DNA of 64,000 nt. Source: Hominenteromicrobium mulieris (GTDB taxonomy: Bacteria; Bacillota; Clostridia; Oscillospirales; Acutalibacteraceae). Under the pieces are notes generated by a model. That model saw only the letters and a list, made by a program, of their open reading frames with translations, did no database searches and had not been told where the DNA came from. Location: assembly GCF_020687165.1 (NCBI RefSeq), contig NZ_JAJEQC010000002.1, one strand, 5' to 3'. The first letter of the stretch is position 1; every line of letters starts with the position of its first letter. This document shows positions 24,545-32,975 of the stretch, piece after piece. The position numbers and the translations under genes are program-made.

Positions 24545-25390
24545 ATGAAAAAATTTGCAAAATTTTGGAAAGCAGCCAACTTCCGCCTGAAGTTCGGTCT
24601 TATCGTGACCCTGATATTCTTTATCATCGGTTTCGTTGTTTACTATGTACCGCACGTGAACCCGTTCACGTTCAATACCTACCCGAATAAGCTGGGTGCT
24701 TCCGCAGAACACTGGCTGGGCACTACCAGTATGGGTCAGGACGTTGTGTGGCTGCTGATTGAAGCTATCCACAACTCGCTCGTCATCGGTCTCATCGTGG
24801 CATTCCTCGGCACGGTTGTCGGTGTTTTTGTCGGTCTGCTTTCCGGTTTTGCCGGTGGCCTTTTAGACCGCGTGCTGATGATTGTTACGGATACGTTCGT
24901 TGTTATTCCGTCTCTGCCGATCCTTATCATGATGACCTCCCTGATGAAGGGCAGCTCCACCACGATCGTGATGGCTCTTGTGCTTGCCATGTTCGCATGG
25001 GCTTGGCCGAGCCGCCAGATCCGTTCCATGGCGCTGAGCATTAAAGAGCGCGACTTTATCCACACGGCGAAGTTCTCCGGTGAAAGCACGGTGCAGATCG
25101 TTGTGACCGAGATTCTGCCGTATGCGCTGACCTGGTCGCTCTCCAACTTTATGAACGCTACGCTTTCCGCTATCGGTTCCGAGTCGAGTCTTGCTGTTCT
25201 GGGTCTTTCCCCCGGCAACCTTGTTTCTCTCGGTAACATGATTCAGTGGGCAAGAAGCTACAACGCAATTTTCAACAAGCAGTATCTCTGGATCGGCGCA
25301 CCGATCGTTGCAACGGTTATTCTGTTTGTCGGCCTGTTCTTACTCATTACGGGCTATAACGATTACTTATCCATGAAGAGAGGCAGGTAA
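24545..25390 (+). CDS. ABC transporter permease, OppC/DppC type
   Basis: A 281-residue permease with an N-terminal membrane segment, the OppC-like extracellular stretch (HWLGTTSMGQDVVWLLIEA near 62-80), and five more membrane segments. The EAA loop is in ERDFIHTAKFSGESTVQIV. GGAGGG lies 9 bases before the ATG at 24545. It forms the membrane pore with the preceding permease. Confidence 0.91.
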   Translation: MKKFAKFWKAANFRLKFGLIVTLIFFIIGFVVYYVPHVNPFTFNTYPNKLGASAEHWLGTTSMGQDVVWLLIEAIHNSLVIGLIVAFLGTVVGVFVGLLSGFAGGLLDRVLMIVTDTFVVIPSLPILIMMTSLMKGSSTTIVMALVLAMFAWAWPSRQIRSMALSIKERDFIHTAKFSGESTVQIVVTEILPYALTWSLSNFMNATLSAIGSESSLAVLGLSPGNLVSLGNMIQWARSYNAIFNKQYLWIGAPIVATVILFVGLFLLITGYNDYLSMKRGR

Positions 25391-25395
25391 CGAAT

Positions 25396-26376
25396 ATGTT
25401 AAAAGTCGAAAATCTGTCCACTTCTTACAAGCTCATCGACGGTGACGTTCACGTCCTTAACGACCTGAACTTTGAGATCCACGATAACGAGATATTCGGC
25501 ATCGCCGGTGAATCCGGCTGCGGCAAGACCACACTGCTGAAGACCCTCTACGATATTATCGAGTTCCCGCTGGAGATCGACAAAGGTAAAGTTATCCTCA
25601 GCGGCGAAAAGAATGGACAATCCTTTTCTTATGAATCCGGAAACATTCAGAAGACCTGGTGGAATAACATTTCTTACGTTCCGCAGGCCGCACAGAGCGT
25701 TCTGAACCCGATCGTTCGCCTGAAAAAGCAGTTTTTGGATTCTATCCCGCAGGAAGACCGCAAGAACGAAACGAAAGAGCAGACCCTCGCACGGGTTGCA
25801 AAATACCTCGAGGAGCTGAATCTTTCCCCGGATATTTTGGAATCTTATCCGTTCCAGCTTTCCGGCGGTATGCGCCAGCGTGTTATCATCGCACTTGCGA
25901 CCTTTATGTCCCCGAATGTCGTGCTTGCCGACGAACCGACCACCGCTCTGGACGTTGTTGTGCAGAAGGGTATTTTGAAAATGCTGATGCGCTTGCAGAA
26001 GCAACTCAAGAACACCATGGTCATCGTCAGCCACGATATGGGCGTACATTATCAGATTACGGACCGCATGGCGATCATGTATTCCGGCAGCATCATCGAG
26101 CTTGGCCCGACCGATGCGATCTTTAATGATCCGATCCATCCGTACACGAAGATGCTGGTTGACTCCCTGCCGCGCGTTGGCGATAAGAGCCAGAAGGTCG
26201 GTATTCCAGGTCGTCCGCCGGCACTGAAGAACCCGCCTCCGGGATGCCGTTTCGCAGCACGCTGCCCGCATGCTACGGATCGTTGCCGTCAGGAGATTCC
26301 GGAGTTCATTGAAGTTAAGCCGGGCCGCTTTGCAGCCTGCCATTTGCTGAAGAAGGAGGGAGAGAAGAATGGCTGA
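25396..26376 (+). CDS. ABC transporter ATP-binding protein, OppD/DppD type
   Basis: A 326-residue ATPase. Walker A is GESGCGKTT near residues 39-47, the signature is LSGGMRQRV near 155, and Walker B is VLADEPTT near 176. The C-terminal oligopeptide-transporter domain has PPGCRFAARCPHATDRC, whose Cys cluster may bind an iron-sulfur cluster as in some relatives. The stop overlaps the next gene by 8 bases. Confidence 0.93.
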   Translation: MLKVENLSTSYKLIDGDVHVLNDLNFEIHDNEIFGIAGESGCGKTTLLKTLYDIIEFPLEIDKGKVILSGEKNGQSFSYESGNIQKTWWNNISYVPQAAQSVLNPIVRLKKQFLDSIPQEDRKNETKEQTLARVAKYLEELNLSPDILESYPFQLSGGMRQRVIIALATFMSPNVVLADEPTTALDVVVQKGILKMLMRLQKQLKNTMVIVSHDMGVHYQITDRMAIMYSGSIIELGPTDAIFNDPIHPYTKMLVDSLPRVGDKSQKVGIPGRPPALKNPPPGCRFAARCPHATDRCRQEIPEFIEVKPGRFAACHLLKKEGEKNG

Positions 26377-27352
26377 TAAATTGCTTGAAATCAAGGGCGT
26401 CAGCAAAATCTTCCGCGTAGGCGGTATGATTCGTGGCAAAAAGCTTGTTGCGGTTGACGACGTTACGCTTTCCATCGACAACGATAAGCCGGTCATCCTC
26501 TCCGTCGTTGGCGAATCCGGTTGCGGCAAGTCCACACTGTGTAAGATGGTTCTGCGTCTGCACAACCCGGATATGGGCGACATCGTGCTGGACGGCAAAT
26601 CTTACCGCGATAAGAAAAGCTACAACGCAAAGCAGTTCAAGCTGGAAGTGCAGCCGATTTTCCAGAACCCGTATGAGTCTTTCTCCGCACGTAAGCCGGT
26701 AGACTCTTACCTGTTCAACACGGCGCTGCGCCTTGGCATTGCGAAAAACAAAGCAGAAGCTACAAACCTTGTAGATGACGCCCTGAAGAGCGTCGGTCTC
26801 TCTCTGGCGGTCGTACAGGGCAAATACCCCACCCAGTTCTCCGGCGGCGAGCTGCAGCGTGTTTCCATTGCACGTGCGCTTATCACCCGTCCGAAGCTGA
26901 TCATTGCCGACGAACCGGTTGCGGCTATCGATGCTTCCATGAAAATGAACATCGTCAACCTGTTCAAGGAGCTGAAAGATAAGTACAAGGTCTCCTTTAT
27001 CTACATCACCCATGACCTTTCCACGGCATACTATGTATCCGATTACATTGCAACGCTGTACCGCGGCTGTCTCATCGAGTACGGCCCGGCCAAGGAGATC
27101 ATGGACGAGCCTGCACACCCGTACACGGAGCTTTTGATGAGCGCTGTGCCGCGTATCGGCGACAAGTGGGCGGATGACGACATGGCGTTGCCGGATATGG
27201 AGTCTAAGGAATATTCCATCACCTACTGCAAGTTCGCACCGCGCTGCCCCTATGCGACGGACGAATGCAGAAAATCGCGCCCGGGCGAAACCTATCTGAA
27301 CGATGTCAGAAAGGTCATGTGCTTCCACCCGCTGATTCAGCCGAAGAAGTAA
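26369..27352 (+). CDS. ABC transporter ATP-binding protein, OppF/DppF type
   Basis: A 327-residue partner ATPase. Walker A is GESGCGKST near residues 50-58, the signature is FSGGELQRV near 158, and Walker B is LIIADEPVAAID. The C-terminal cluster CKFAPRCPYATDEC matches that in the partner. GGAGGGAG lies inside the end of the preceding gene. It is last in the operon. Confidence 0.93.
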   Translation: MADKLLEIKGVSKIFRVGGMIRGKKLVAVDDVTLSIDNDKPVILSVVGESGCGKSTLCKMVLRLHNPDMGDIVLDGKSYRDKKSYNAKQFKLEVQPIFQNPYESFSARKPVDSYLFNTALRLGIAKNKAEATNLVDDALKSVGLSLAVVQGKYPTQFSGGELQRVSIARALITRPKLIIADEPVAAIDASMKMNIVNLFKELKDKYKVSFIYITHDLSTAYYVSDYIATLYRGCLIEYGPAKEIMDEPAHPYTELLMSAVPRIGDKWADDDMALPDMESKEYSITYCKFAPRCPYATDECRKSRPGETYLNDVRKVMCFHPLIQPKK

Positions 27353-27391
27353 AGCCTCTGCGCACAACAAAATAAACAAGCTACACTTGCC

Positions 27392-27462
27392 GACCCCCTG
27401 AAGGCCCATGAAGCCGACATTTCCTCCGTCATTGCTTTATGGGTATCAGGGGGTCAATTTTT
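27392..27462 (+). terminator. Intrinsic terminator of the ABC importer operon
   Basis: GACCCCCTGA (27392-27401) pairs perfectly with TCAGGGGGTC (27446-27455), with more pairs inside (CCCAT/ATGGG) and a T-run after. Confidence 0.85.
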
Positions 27463-27541
27463 GCTTTGTGGGCGTGCTTTAAAACGGTTGAAAACATGTC
27501 GGGATTGTTATAAAAAGCAGGGAAATTCGGCGGAATAAGGA

Positions 27542-27570
27542 TTGAAGTTTGTCGCGAAATACGGTATACT
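27542..27570 (+). promoter_or_regulatory. Sigma-A promoter of the MATE gene
   Basis: TTGAAG (27542-27547) and TATACT (27565-27570) have a 17-base spacer, 62 bases before the ATG. Confidence 0.72.
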
Positions 27571-27632
27571 GATTCACAAGCGGCACTGAGGGGTTCGCGG
27601 GCCGAATTTTAGAGTTTTGGGGAGAAAATACA

Positions 27633-29048
27633 ATGAAAACGAAGACACGCTTTGCGTGGAAACAATTTCTGAAAAACCTTGCGATCATTGCGATCCCGGT
27701 GGCTTTGCAGAACATGCTGACGACGACCGGCAGCATGATCGACACCATGATGATCGCGCCGCTGGGCGAAACGACCGTGGGCGCGGTGGGCCTTTGCGCA
27801 CAGTTTTCCTCGCTGATGTTTGCGGGCTACTGGGGCTTTTTCGGCGGCGGCATGCTGTTTTTCTCGCAGTATTGGGGCGCGCAGGATGACGACGGCATCG
27901 ACCATTCCTACGGCCTGACGCTGACCTGCATGATGATCGTGGGGCTTACATTCGGCGCGTTTGCGATTTTTGCGCCGGAAACCGTCATGAAGCTCTATAC
28001 GGATAAGGAGAACATTCAGGTGATTGGCGCGGAATATCTGCGCATCATCGGATTCGGTTACCCTGTGCAGGTGTTTTCCATGGCGATGAGCGCTTTGCTG
28101 CGTTCTACGGAGCGCGTGCGCATCCCGCTGTTCGCGTCAATCGCCTCGGTGGCATCGAATATTTTCCTCAACTGGGTGTTCATTTACGGAAAGTTCGGCT
28201 TGCCGGAGATGGGCGTGCGCGGCGCGGCGCTGGCAACATCTTTGGCGGCGGTTATCAACGTTTTGGTCATTTTGATTTTGGCGCGTGCACAGAAGTACCC
28301 GTATCTGTTCCACTTTAAAAAGCATTTCCGCTGGAATAAGAAGCAGGTGAAAATCTACTTCGTCAAGTGCTTCCCCATCATCTGCAACGAAGTGCTCATC
28401 GGCGTGGGCAACATGGTTATCAACGTTGTTTTGGGCAGACAATCCGAACAGGCCATTGCGGCCATCGCGGTGTTCCGCACGCTGGAGGGCATGGTTATCA
28501 GCTTCTTTGCTGGTTTCTCAAATGCGGCTTCCGTTTTGGTCGGCACATGCGTGGGCTCCGGCGAGTTGGACGCAGCCTACGAGCGCGCAAAACGCCTTGT
28601 GTTCCTGTGCGGCAGCACGATTTTGTGCGTATGTCTGGTGCTGCTCGGTATCCACAAGCCGCTGCTTTCCGCGATGAGTCTTTCCGGCGAATCGATGGAG
28701 ATCGGTTCACACATGCTGATGATCTACTGCGTGGCGGCGGTTATTCGCATGTGCAACTGGGTGCAGAACGATACGTATAGAGCCGCGGGAGACGCGGCGT
28801 TCGGCACAATCCGCGAAATTGCGTTTATGTACGCGATGGTGCTGCCGCTGGTGTGCCTGACGGGCCTTGTGTGGAAAGCGCCGTTTCTTATCGTGTTTGC
28901 GTGCTGCTATATCGACGAGCCGATCCGTCTCATTTTGATGCAGCGGCACATGTACTCCGGCAAATGGGTGCGCCCCGTTACGCCGCAGGGCATGGAAGCG
29001 TTGCCGGCGTTTATGGAAAAGCATGGACGTCATAAGAAAGCGGCGTAA
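27633..29048 (+). CDS. MATE family efflux transporter
   Basis: A 471-residue membrane protein with about 12 transmembrane segments in two similar halves. The first half opens with IIAIPVALQNMLTTTGSMIDTMMI, the typical MATE helix 1, and the second repeats the pattern near residue 245 (CFPIICNEVLIGVGNMVINVVLG). MATE proteins export cationic drugs or metabolites in exchange for Na+ or H+. GGGGAG precedes the ATG. It is a single-gene unit between promoter and terminator. Confidence 0.92.
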   Translation: MKTKTRFAWKQFLKNLAIIAIPVALQNMLTTTGSMIDTMMIAPLGETTVGAVGLCAQFSSLMFAGYWGFFGGGMLFFSQYWGAQDDDGIDHSYGLTLTCMMIVGLTFGAFAIFAPETVMKLYTDKENIQVIGAEYLRIIGFGYPVQVFSMAMSALLRSTERVRIPLFASIASVASNIFLNWVFIYGKFGLPEMGVRGAALATSLAAVINVLVILILARAQKYPYLFHFKKHFRWNKKQVKIYFVKCFPIICNEVLIGVGNMVINVVLGRQSEQAIAAIAVFRTLEGMVISFFAGFSNAASVLVGTCVGSGELDAAYERAKRLVFLCGSTILCVCLVLLGIHKPLLSAMSLSGESMEIGSHMLMIYCVAAVIRMCNWVQNDTYRAAGDAAFGTIREIAFMYAMVLPLVCLTGLVWKAPFLIVFACCYIDEPIRLILMQRHMYSGKWVRPVTPQGMEALPAFMEKHGRHKKAA

Positions 29049-29064
29049 ACAACTTAAAGACAGC

Positions 29065-29096
29065 AAAAAGGACTTCCGAAAAGAAGTCCTTTTTTC
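29065..29096 (+). terminator. Intrinsic terminator after the MATE gene
   Basis: AAAAAGGACTTC (29065-29076) pairs perfectly with GAAGTCCTTTTT (29083-29094). Confidence 0.9.
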
Positions 29097-29119
29097 GTGC
29101 GTATGAACGAAGGGGGGGA

Positions 29120-29233
29120 GCCGCCGCCGTTCTGTGCCCAGCCGCAGTCGAGCTGCGAGTAGCACTTTGTGCTGTTGTCAAGCGGGTGCTCAAGCAACGT
29201 TTTGCCCTCGTCCGTGAAGCTGCGAGATGCGAT
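29120..29233 (-). pseudogene. Fragment of a xylose isomerase-like TIM-barrel gene
   Basis: On the minus strand, an open stretch reads DEGK, then QLDCGWAQNGGG with about 20 residues between. The complete isomerase at 180-1031 has DEGK, then QLDCGWCSAAG with the same order and nearly the same distance. No start codon or upstream part is present, and the stretch lies directly downstream of gluQ in another frame. It is the remnant of a deleted paralogue. Confidence 0.6.
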
Positions 29234-29247
29234 GAAAAATTTGCGGG

Positions 29248-30231
29248 CTATTTTATGGCGAAATTGTCGGGAACAACGCAATTTTTCGGAAATTTCGGCG
29301 TGTCGGCGGTTTCATACCACGCTTTGTAGACCGGGATGAGCTCTGTTAAGGTGATTTTTTCCGGGCGGTCGAGGAAACCAAGTAAATTTGCCATGCGGCC
29401 GAGGAGTTGTTCGGGCGTGAAACGCGTGCGCAGAACGCCGATGTCGAGGTCGCGCTCGCGCTTACTTAAACGGCGGCCGTCGCGATTGACGAGCAGCGGA
29501 ATGTGTCCGTAGTGCGGCGGTGTGTGGCCGAGTGCGTGAAAGAGCTGAATTTGGCAGCCGGTGGAAGGGAGCAAGTCACGCCCGCGGACGACTTCCGTCA
29601 CGCCCATTAAAGCATCGTCTACGGTGACGGCGAGCTGGTACGCGTGCACGCCGTCGCTGCGGCGCACAATGAAATCGCCGAACGTGGACTGAACATTTAT
29701 ATTTTGCGGGCCGCAGTATAGATCTTCAAATGTAACGGATTTATCCGGTGCGCAAAAACGCAAGCTTGGGCGGCGCGTGCGGCTTTTTTCTTCGGCTTCG
29801 GCGGGCGTCAAATTTCGGCATAAACCGGGGTAGCGGAACGTGCCATCGCCCGCATGGGGCGCGGAGACCGCGTGCAGCTCTGCGCGGGTGCAAAAGCATG
29901 GGTAAACATCGTTTTTGGCGCGGAGTTCACTTAACGCCGATTCGTATAGCTCGCGGCGTGCGCTTTGGCAGTAGGGGGCGTGGGTGCGCTCATGGCCGGG
30001 GCCTTCGTCCCAAGTGAGGCCGAGCCATGTTAGATCGTCCATTAAAAGCTCGGCTTTTTCGCGTGTGCAGCGGTCGGGGTCGAGGTCTTCGATGCGCAGG
30101 AGCATCTCGCCGTTTTGGCTGCGTACGGAAAGCCACGCAAGAAGCGCGCAGCAGAGGTTGCCAAGGTGCATGCGCCCCGAGGGGCTGGGCGCGAACCGCC
30201 CGCGGACAGGGGTAGGTTGTGAGGTGGACAT
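29248..30231 (-). CDS. gluQ: Glutamyl-Q tRNA(Asp) synthetase
   Basis: This 327-residue paralogue of the GluRS catalytic domain attaches glutamate to queuosine-34 of tRNA-Asp. It lacks the anticodon-binding domain that full GluRS enzymes have. The class I HIGH-like motif is SPSGRMHLGNL near residues 17-27, the KMSKS-like motif is RRLSKRERD near 250, and the zinc site is CFC followed by YPGLC near 111-137. AAAGGATT lies before the ATG. Confidence 0.9.
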   Translation of the reverse strand: MSTSQPTPVRGRFAPSPSGRMHLGNLCCALLAWLSVRSQNGEMLLRIEDLDPDRCTREKAELLMDDLTWLGLTWDEGPGHERTHAPYCQSARRELYESALSELRAKNDVYPCFCTRAELHAVSAPHAGDGTFRYPGLCRNLTPAEAEEKSRTRRPSLRFCAPDKSVTFEDLYCGPQNINVQSTFGDFIVRRSDGVHAYQLAVTVDDALMGVTEVVRGRDLLPSTGCQIQLFHALGHTPPHYGHIPLLVNRDGRRLSKRERDLDIGVLRTRFTPEQLLGRMANLLGFLDRPEKITLTELIPVYKAWYETADTPKFPKNCVVPDNFAIK

Positions 30232-30271
30232 ACTAAGAATCCTTTCGGAGAAAATTCAAAATTATAAAATC

Positions 30272-30300
30272 ATTTTACCGCAGATTTTGGGCGCGCGCAA
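30272..30300 (-). promoter_or_regulatory. Sigma-A promoter of gluQ
   Basis: On the minus strand TTGCGC (30295-30300) and TAAAAT (30272-30277) have a 17-base spacer. Confidence 0.65.
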
Positions 30301-30323
30301 CGGTTTTGGGACGGAGAAGTGAA

Positions 30324-30352
30324 TTGACAGGTGTGCACCAAACGGGTAAAAT
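30324..30352 (+). promoter_or_regulatory. Sigma-A promoter of the DUF4317 gene
   Basis: Consensus TTGACA (30324-30329) and TAAAAT (30347-30352) have a 17-base spacer. The hairpin repeat that follows would lie in the transcript leader. Confidence 0.75.
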
Positions 30353-30379
30353 GATATAGCAAAGTTTTGCACAGCCCGC

Positions 30380-30475
30380 GGCAACGGCGGTTAAAAGTTT
30401 CGCCCGCCTTTTCAAAGGCGGCGGAATCCAAGGGCAGCGCCCTTGGTCGAGCTCTGCAGAGCTCGAAACTCTTTA
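30380..30475. repeat. Dispersed repeat of three hairpins in series (copy B)
   Basis: Three hairpins follow one another: one around CGCC...GGCG near 30403-30421, CAAGGGCAGCGCCCTTG near 30430-30446, and TCGAGCTCTGCAGAGCTCGA near 30448-30467. The same order, spacing and flanks (AACGGCGG at the left, GAAAyTCT at the right) occur at 42470-42570 with different but still paired arms. Confidence 0.7.
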
Positions 30476-30500
30476 GACTTTAGAATAAGAGGATATCAAA

Positions 30501-31661
30501 ATGAACGAAAAAGAAATCTCGGAAATTCGCCGCCGATTCAGGGCGGATAAAAGCAATATCACCCATGTGCGCGGGTGCTACGTCAACGAAAAGCAGGAAA
30601 TCGTCTCGCAATTCGACCAGCCGCTCTCCCTGCTGCCGCAGGAGGAATGTGAAAATATGCTTTCCGTGCTGCGCCGCACGCTTTCCGGCACGCTCGGCAA
30701 AAATCTCATCGAAATGCCGTTTACGACTGCGCAGGTCGTTGACAGCGATGAGCACCGGCTGCTGATGGCGCTGCGCGACTCAAAGCTTACCGATGAAGAA
30801 GCCGTACGGATGTTTTTTGAGAAGGTCATCGCATCATACAGACCCGAGGGTACGTATCTCATTTTGCTCGCGAACGATACATACGACGTGCCGTACCGCG
30901 CAAAGGACGGCGAAACGCTGGAGGACGCCTCGGAGAATATCTATAATTACGTTCTGTGTACCGTCTGCCCCGTGAAGCAGACAAAGCCCGTTTTGGGGTA
31001 CGACGTGCCGGAAAATACGTTCCACAACCGCGACATCGATTGGATTGTTTCCGCGCCGCAGCTGGGCTTTTTGTTCCCGTCGTTCACCGACCGCAGCGCC
31101 GATATTTACAGCGCCATGTACTACTGCCGCAGCGCTTCGGAAAGCTACGATGAATTTATAGATGCGGTGTTCAACCGCGAAGCGCCCATGCCCGCAGAGG
31201 AGCAGAAAACGACGTTTGGCACGATTTTGGGCGATGCCTTAAATGACGCGTGCAGTTTAGACGTCGTACAGACCGTGCACAGCCGCCTTTGCGGGATGAT
31301 TGAGGAGCACAAGGCGAGCAAGGACCCGGAGCCGCTGACCATTACGGGACGTACGATGAAAACGATGCTGACCGCTTGCGGCGTGCCGGGCGAGAAAGCC
31401 GAAAAGTTTGAGGAAGCCTGCGCGGAGCAGTTCGGCGCGGACGCGGCACTCAGCCCGCGCAACCTTGTGGAGACGAAGAAATTCGAGATCAAAACGCCGG
31501 AGGTGCAAATTCGCGTCGACCCCGAGTACAGCGAGTGGATCGAGACGCGCTACATTGACGGTGCACCGTACATCCTCATTCCCGCCGGCGCGGGCGTGCA
31601 GGTGAACGGCGTGCCGATCGCCATCACTCGCCCGGACGTGGAGTATGAGGAGGAAGAATGA
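30501..31661 (+). CDS. DUF4317 family protein
   Basis: A 386-residue cytoplasmic protein. The start (NEKEISEIRRRFRADKSNI) and the internal DTYDVPYR, CPVK and DWIVSAPQLGFLFP stretches are those of the DUF4317 family found mainly in Clostridia. The function of the family is not established. No membrane segment or known catalytic motif is seen; the C-terminus is acidic. AAGAGGATATC precedes the ATG. The stop overlaps a short open frame by one base. Confidence 0.85.
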   Translation: MNEKEISEIRRRFRADKSNITHVRGCYVNEKQEIVSQFDQPLSLLPQEECENMLSVLRRTLSGTLGKNLIEMPFTTAQVVDSDEHRLLMALRDSKLTDEEAVRMFFEKVIASYRPEGTYLILLANDTYDVPYRAKDGETLEDASENIYNYVLCTVCPVKQTKPVLGYDVPENTFHNRDIDWIVSAPQLGFLFPSFTDRSADIYSAMYYCRSASESYDEFIDAVFNREAPMPAEEQKTTFGTILGDALNDACSLDVVQTVHSRLCGMIEEHKASKDPEPLTITGRTMKTMLTACGVPGEKAEKFEEACAEQFGADAALSPRNLVETKKFEIKTPEVQIRVDPEYSEWIETRYIDGAPYILIPAGAGVQVNGVPIAITRPDVEYEEEE

Positions 31662-31720
31662 TGGAATTCAAAGAACTGAATACGGAGGTTTTAAAATCGA
31701 GTTTGAACGCATCCGTATGA
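31661..31720 (+). other. 19-codon open frame overlapping the DUF4317 stop
   Basis: ATG 31661 overlaps the previous TGA, with GGAGGAAG upstream, and the frame ends at TGA 31718-31720. The frame continues, with stops, into the next small frame. It may be a degraded gene start or a chance product of translational coupling. Confidence 0.25.
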
Positions 31721-31738
31721 GGTGTGAGGTGATTTTTT

Positions 31739-31858
31739 GTGACCGCACGCGACGACGAGGGTAAGGTCATCGGCTACTTCGAGCGCCACGAAATGCACTG
31801 GGATTTCAGCGACCCCGGTAAGCCTGTTGCGGTGCCGAAGCTGGAAGCAGGATATTAA
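31739..31858 (+). CDS. Small 39-residue protein or gene remnant
   Basis: A GTG at 31739 is preceded by GAGGTGA with 6 bases spacing, a strong ribosome binding site. The 39 residues include GKVIGYFERHEMHWDFSD and end PKLEAGY. The composition looks like a real protein, but I recognise no family. It sits between DUF4317 and the terminator at 31871 in the same frame as the preceding 19-codon frame, so both might derive from one disrupted gene. Confidence 0.4.
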   Translation: MTARDDEGKVIGYFERHEMHWDFSDPGKPVAVPKLEAGY

Positions 31859-31870
31859 GACAAAACAATC

Positions 31871-31900
31871 GGCGCACAGGGTGTGAAAACTCTGTGCGCC
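31871..31900. terminator. Bidirectional terminator between DUF4317 and M42 genes
   Basis: GGCGCACAG (31871-31879) pairs perfectly with CTGTGCGCC (31892-31900). Short T-rich stretches follow on both strands. Confidence 0.75.
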
Positions 31901-31923
31901 GCTGATTTTATGTGCTTTTAAAT

Positions 31924-32931
31924 TTACTCGAAATCAGCGTTCATGAAGAGCTCGAGCATTTTGACCGTCGCTTCGATGTCCTTTTGGCTCACGATGGCGT
32001 TCGGGCCGTGGGTGTAGCGGGTGACGACCGAGAAGCCAATCGTTTTGATGCCGCCGCCGACGAGCGTCATGGCGCCTGCGTCCGTGCCGCCGACATAGAT
32101 GACGTCTTTCTGGTACGGGACGTTGTGTTCTTTGCACAGCGCGATGGATTTATTCACAAGGCCTTCGTCGCTGATGGAACCGGTGTCGGAGATTTTGATG
32201 GCGACGCCGTGGTCGAGCGCGTTGCTGCCCTCCAAATCGCCCGGGCGGTCGTGGCACGGGGTGACGTCCACCGCGACGCCGATGTCCGGCTGAATACGCT
32301 GCGCCGTGACCTGCCCGCCGCGCGTGCCGACCTCCTCCTGCACGGTGAACGCGAGGTAGATGTCGTTCTTCGGCTTTTTCACGTTCATCATCGCCGCCAG
32401 CAGCATATAGCAGCCGACGCGGTCGTCGATGGCCTTTGCGGTGATGTAGCCCGGCGCAAGCTCCGTGTACGGGCCCTCATAGCATGCAACGTCGCCGACA
32501 TCAACGTATTTTAAAACTTCTTCCTTGCTGTGCAGACCGATGTCGATGTAGCAATCGGTATAGCGCTTATAGCCGCCGGCGCTCAGCTTTTCCGGCGGGA
32601 TGCGGCTTGCGACCACGCCAACCACGCCGTTGCGGAAGCGGACGCGGCTCTGGTACGTTGTAAACGTCCAGCAGCAGCCGAGCTCCTTAAACATAATGCG
32701 GCCGTCTTCCTCAATTTTAATGACCTGAAAGCCGATCTCATCGGTGTGGGCGGCAAGCTCTATGCGCTTTTTGTGCTCGCCCGTGCCCTTAAAATAGGCG
32801 ATGACGCTGCCGTTTGGGTCGGTGGTAATGTCGTCAGCAAGCGGGGCTAACTTTTCTTTAATATAGTCTGCAACGGCGGTCTCGTAGCCGCTGACGCCGT
32901 GCAGCTGGGTGAGTTCTTCAAATAACTTCAT
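31924..32931 (-). CDS. M42 family aminopeptidase
   Basis: A 335-residue zinc/cobalt aminopeptidase of the glutamyl aminopeptidase/deblocking type that trims short peptides in the cytoplasm. Metal-site motifs are AAHTDEIG near 60, AKAIDDRVG near 175, VQEEVGTRGG near 205, VDVTP near 230 and TRYTHGPN near 310. The length is normal. GGAGGAAAA lies before the ATG. It is 44 bases downstream of the threonine aldolase gene and is probably cotranscribed. Confidence 0.92.
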   Translation of the reverse strand: MKLFEELTQLHGVSGYETAVADYIKEKLAPLADDITTDPNGSVIAYFKGTGEHKKRIELAAHTDEIGFQVIKIEEDGRIMFKELGCCWTFTTYQSRVRFRNGVVGVVASRIPPEKLSAGGYKRYTDCYIDIGLHSKEEVLKYVDVGDVACYEGPYTELAPGYITAKAIDDRVGCYMLLAAMMNVKKPKNDIYLAFTVQEEVGTRGGQVTAQRIQPDIGVAVDVTPCHDRPGDLEGSNALDHGVAIKISDTGSISDEGLVNKSIALCKEHNVPYQKDVIYVGGTDAGAMTLVGGGIKTIGFSVVTRYTHGPNAIVSQKDIEATVKMLELFMNADFE

Positions 32932-32975
32932 ACGGGTTTTCCTCCTCTAAACGGGGCAGAAAGCCGCAGTCCGCG

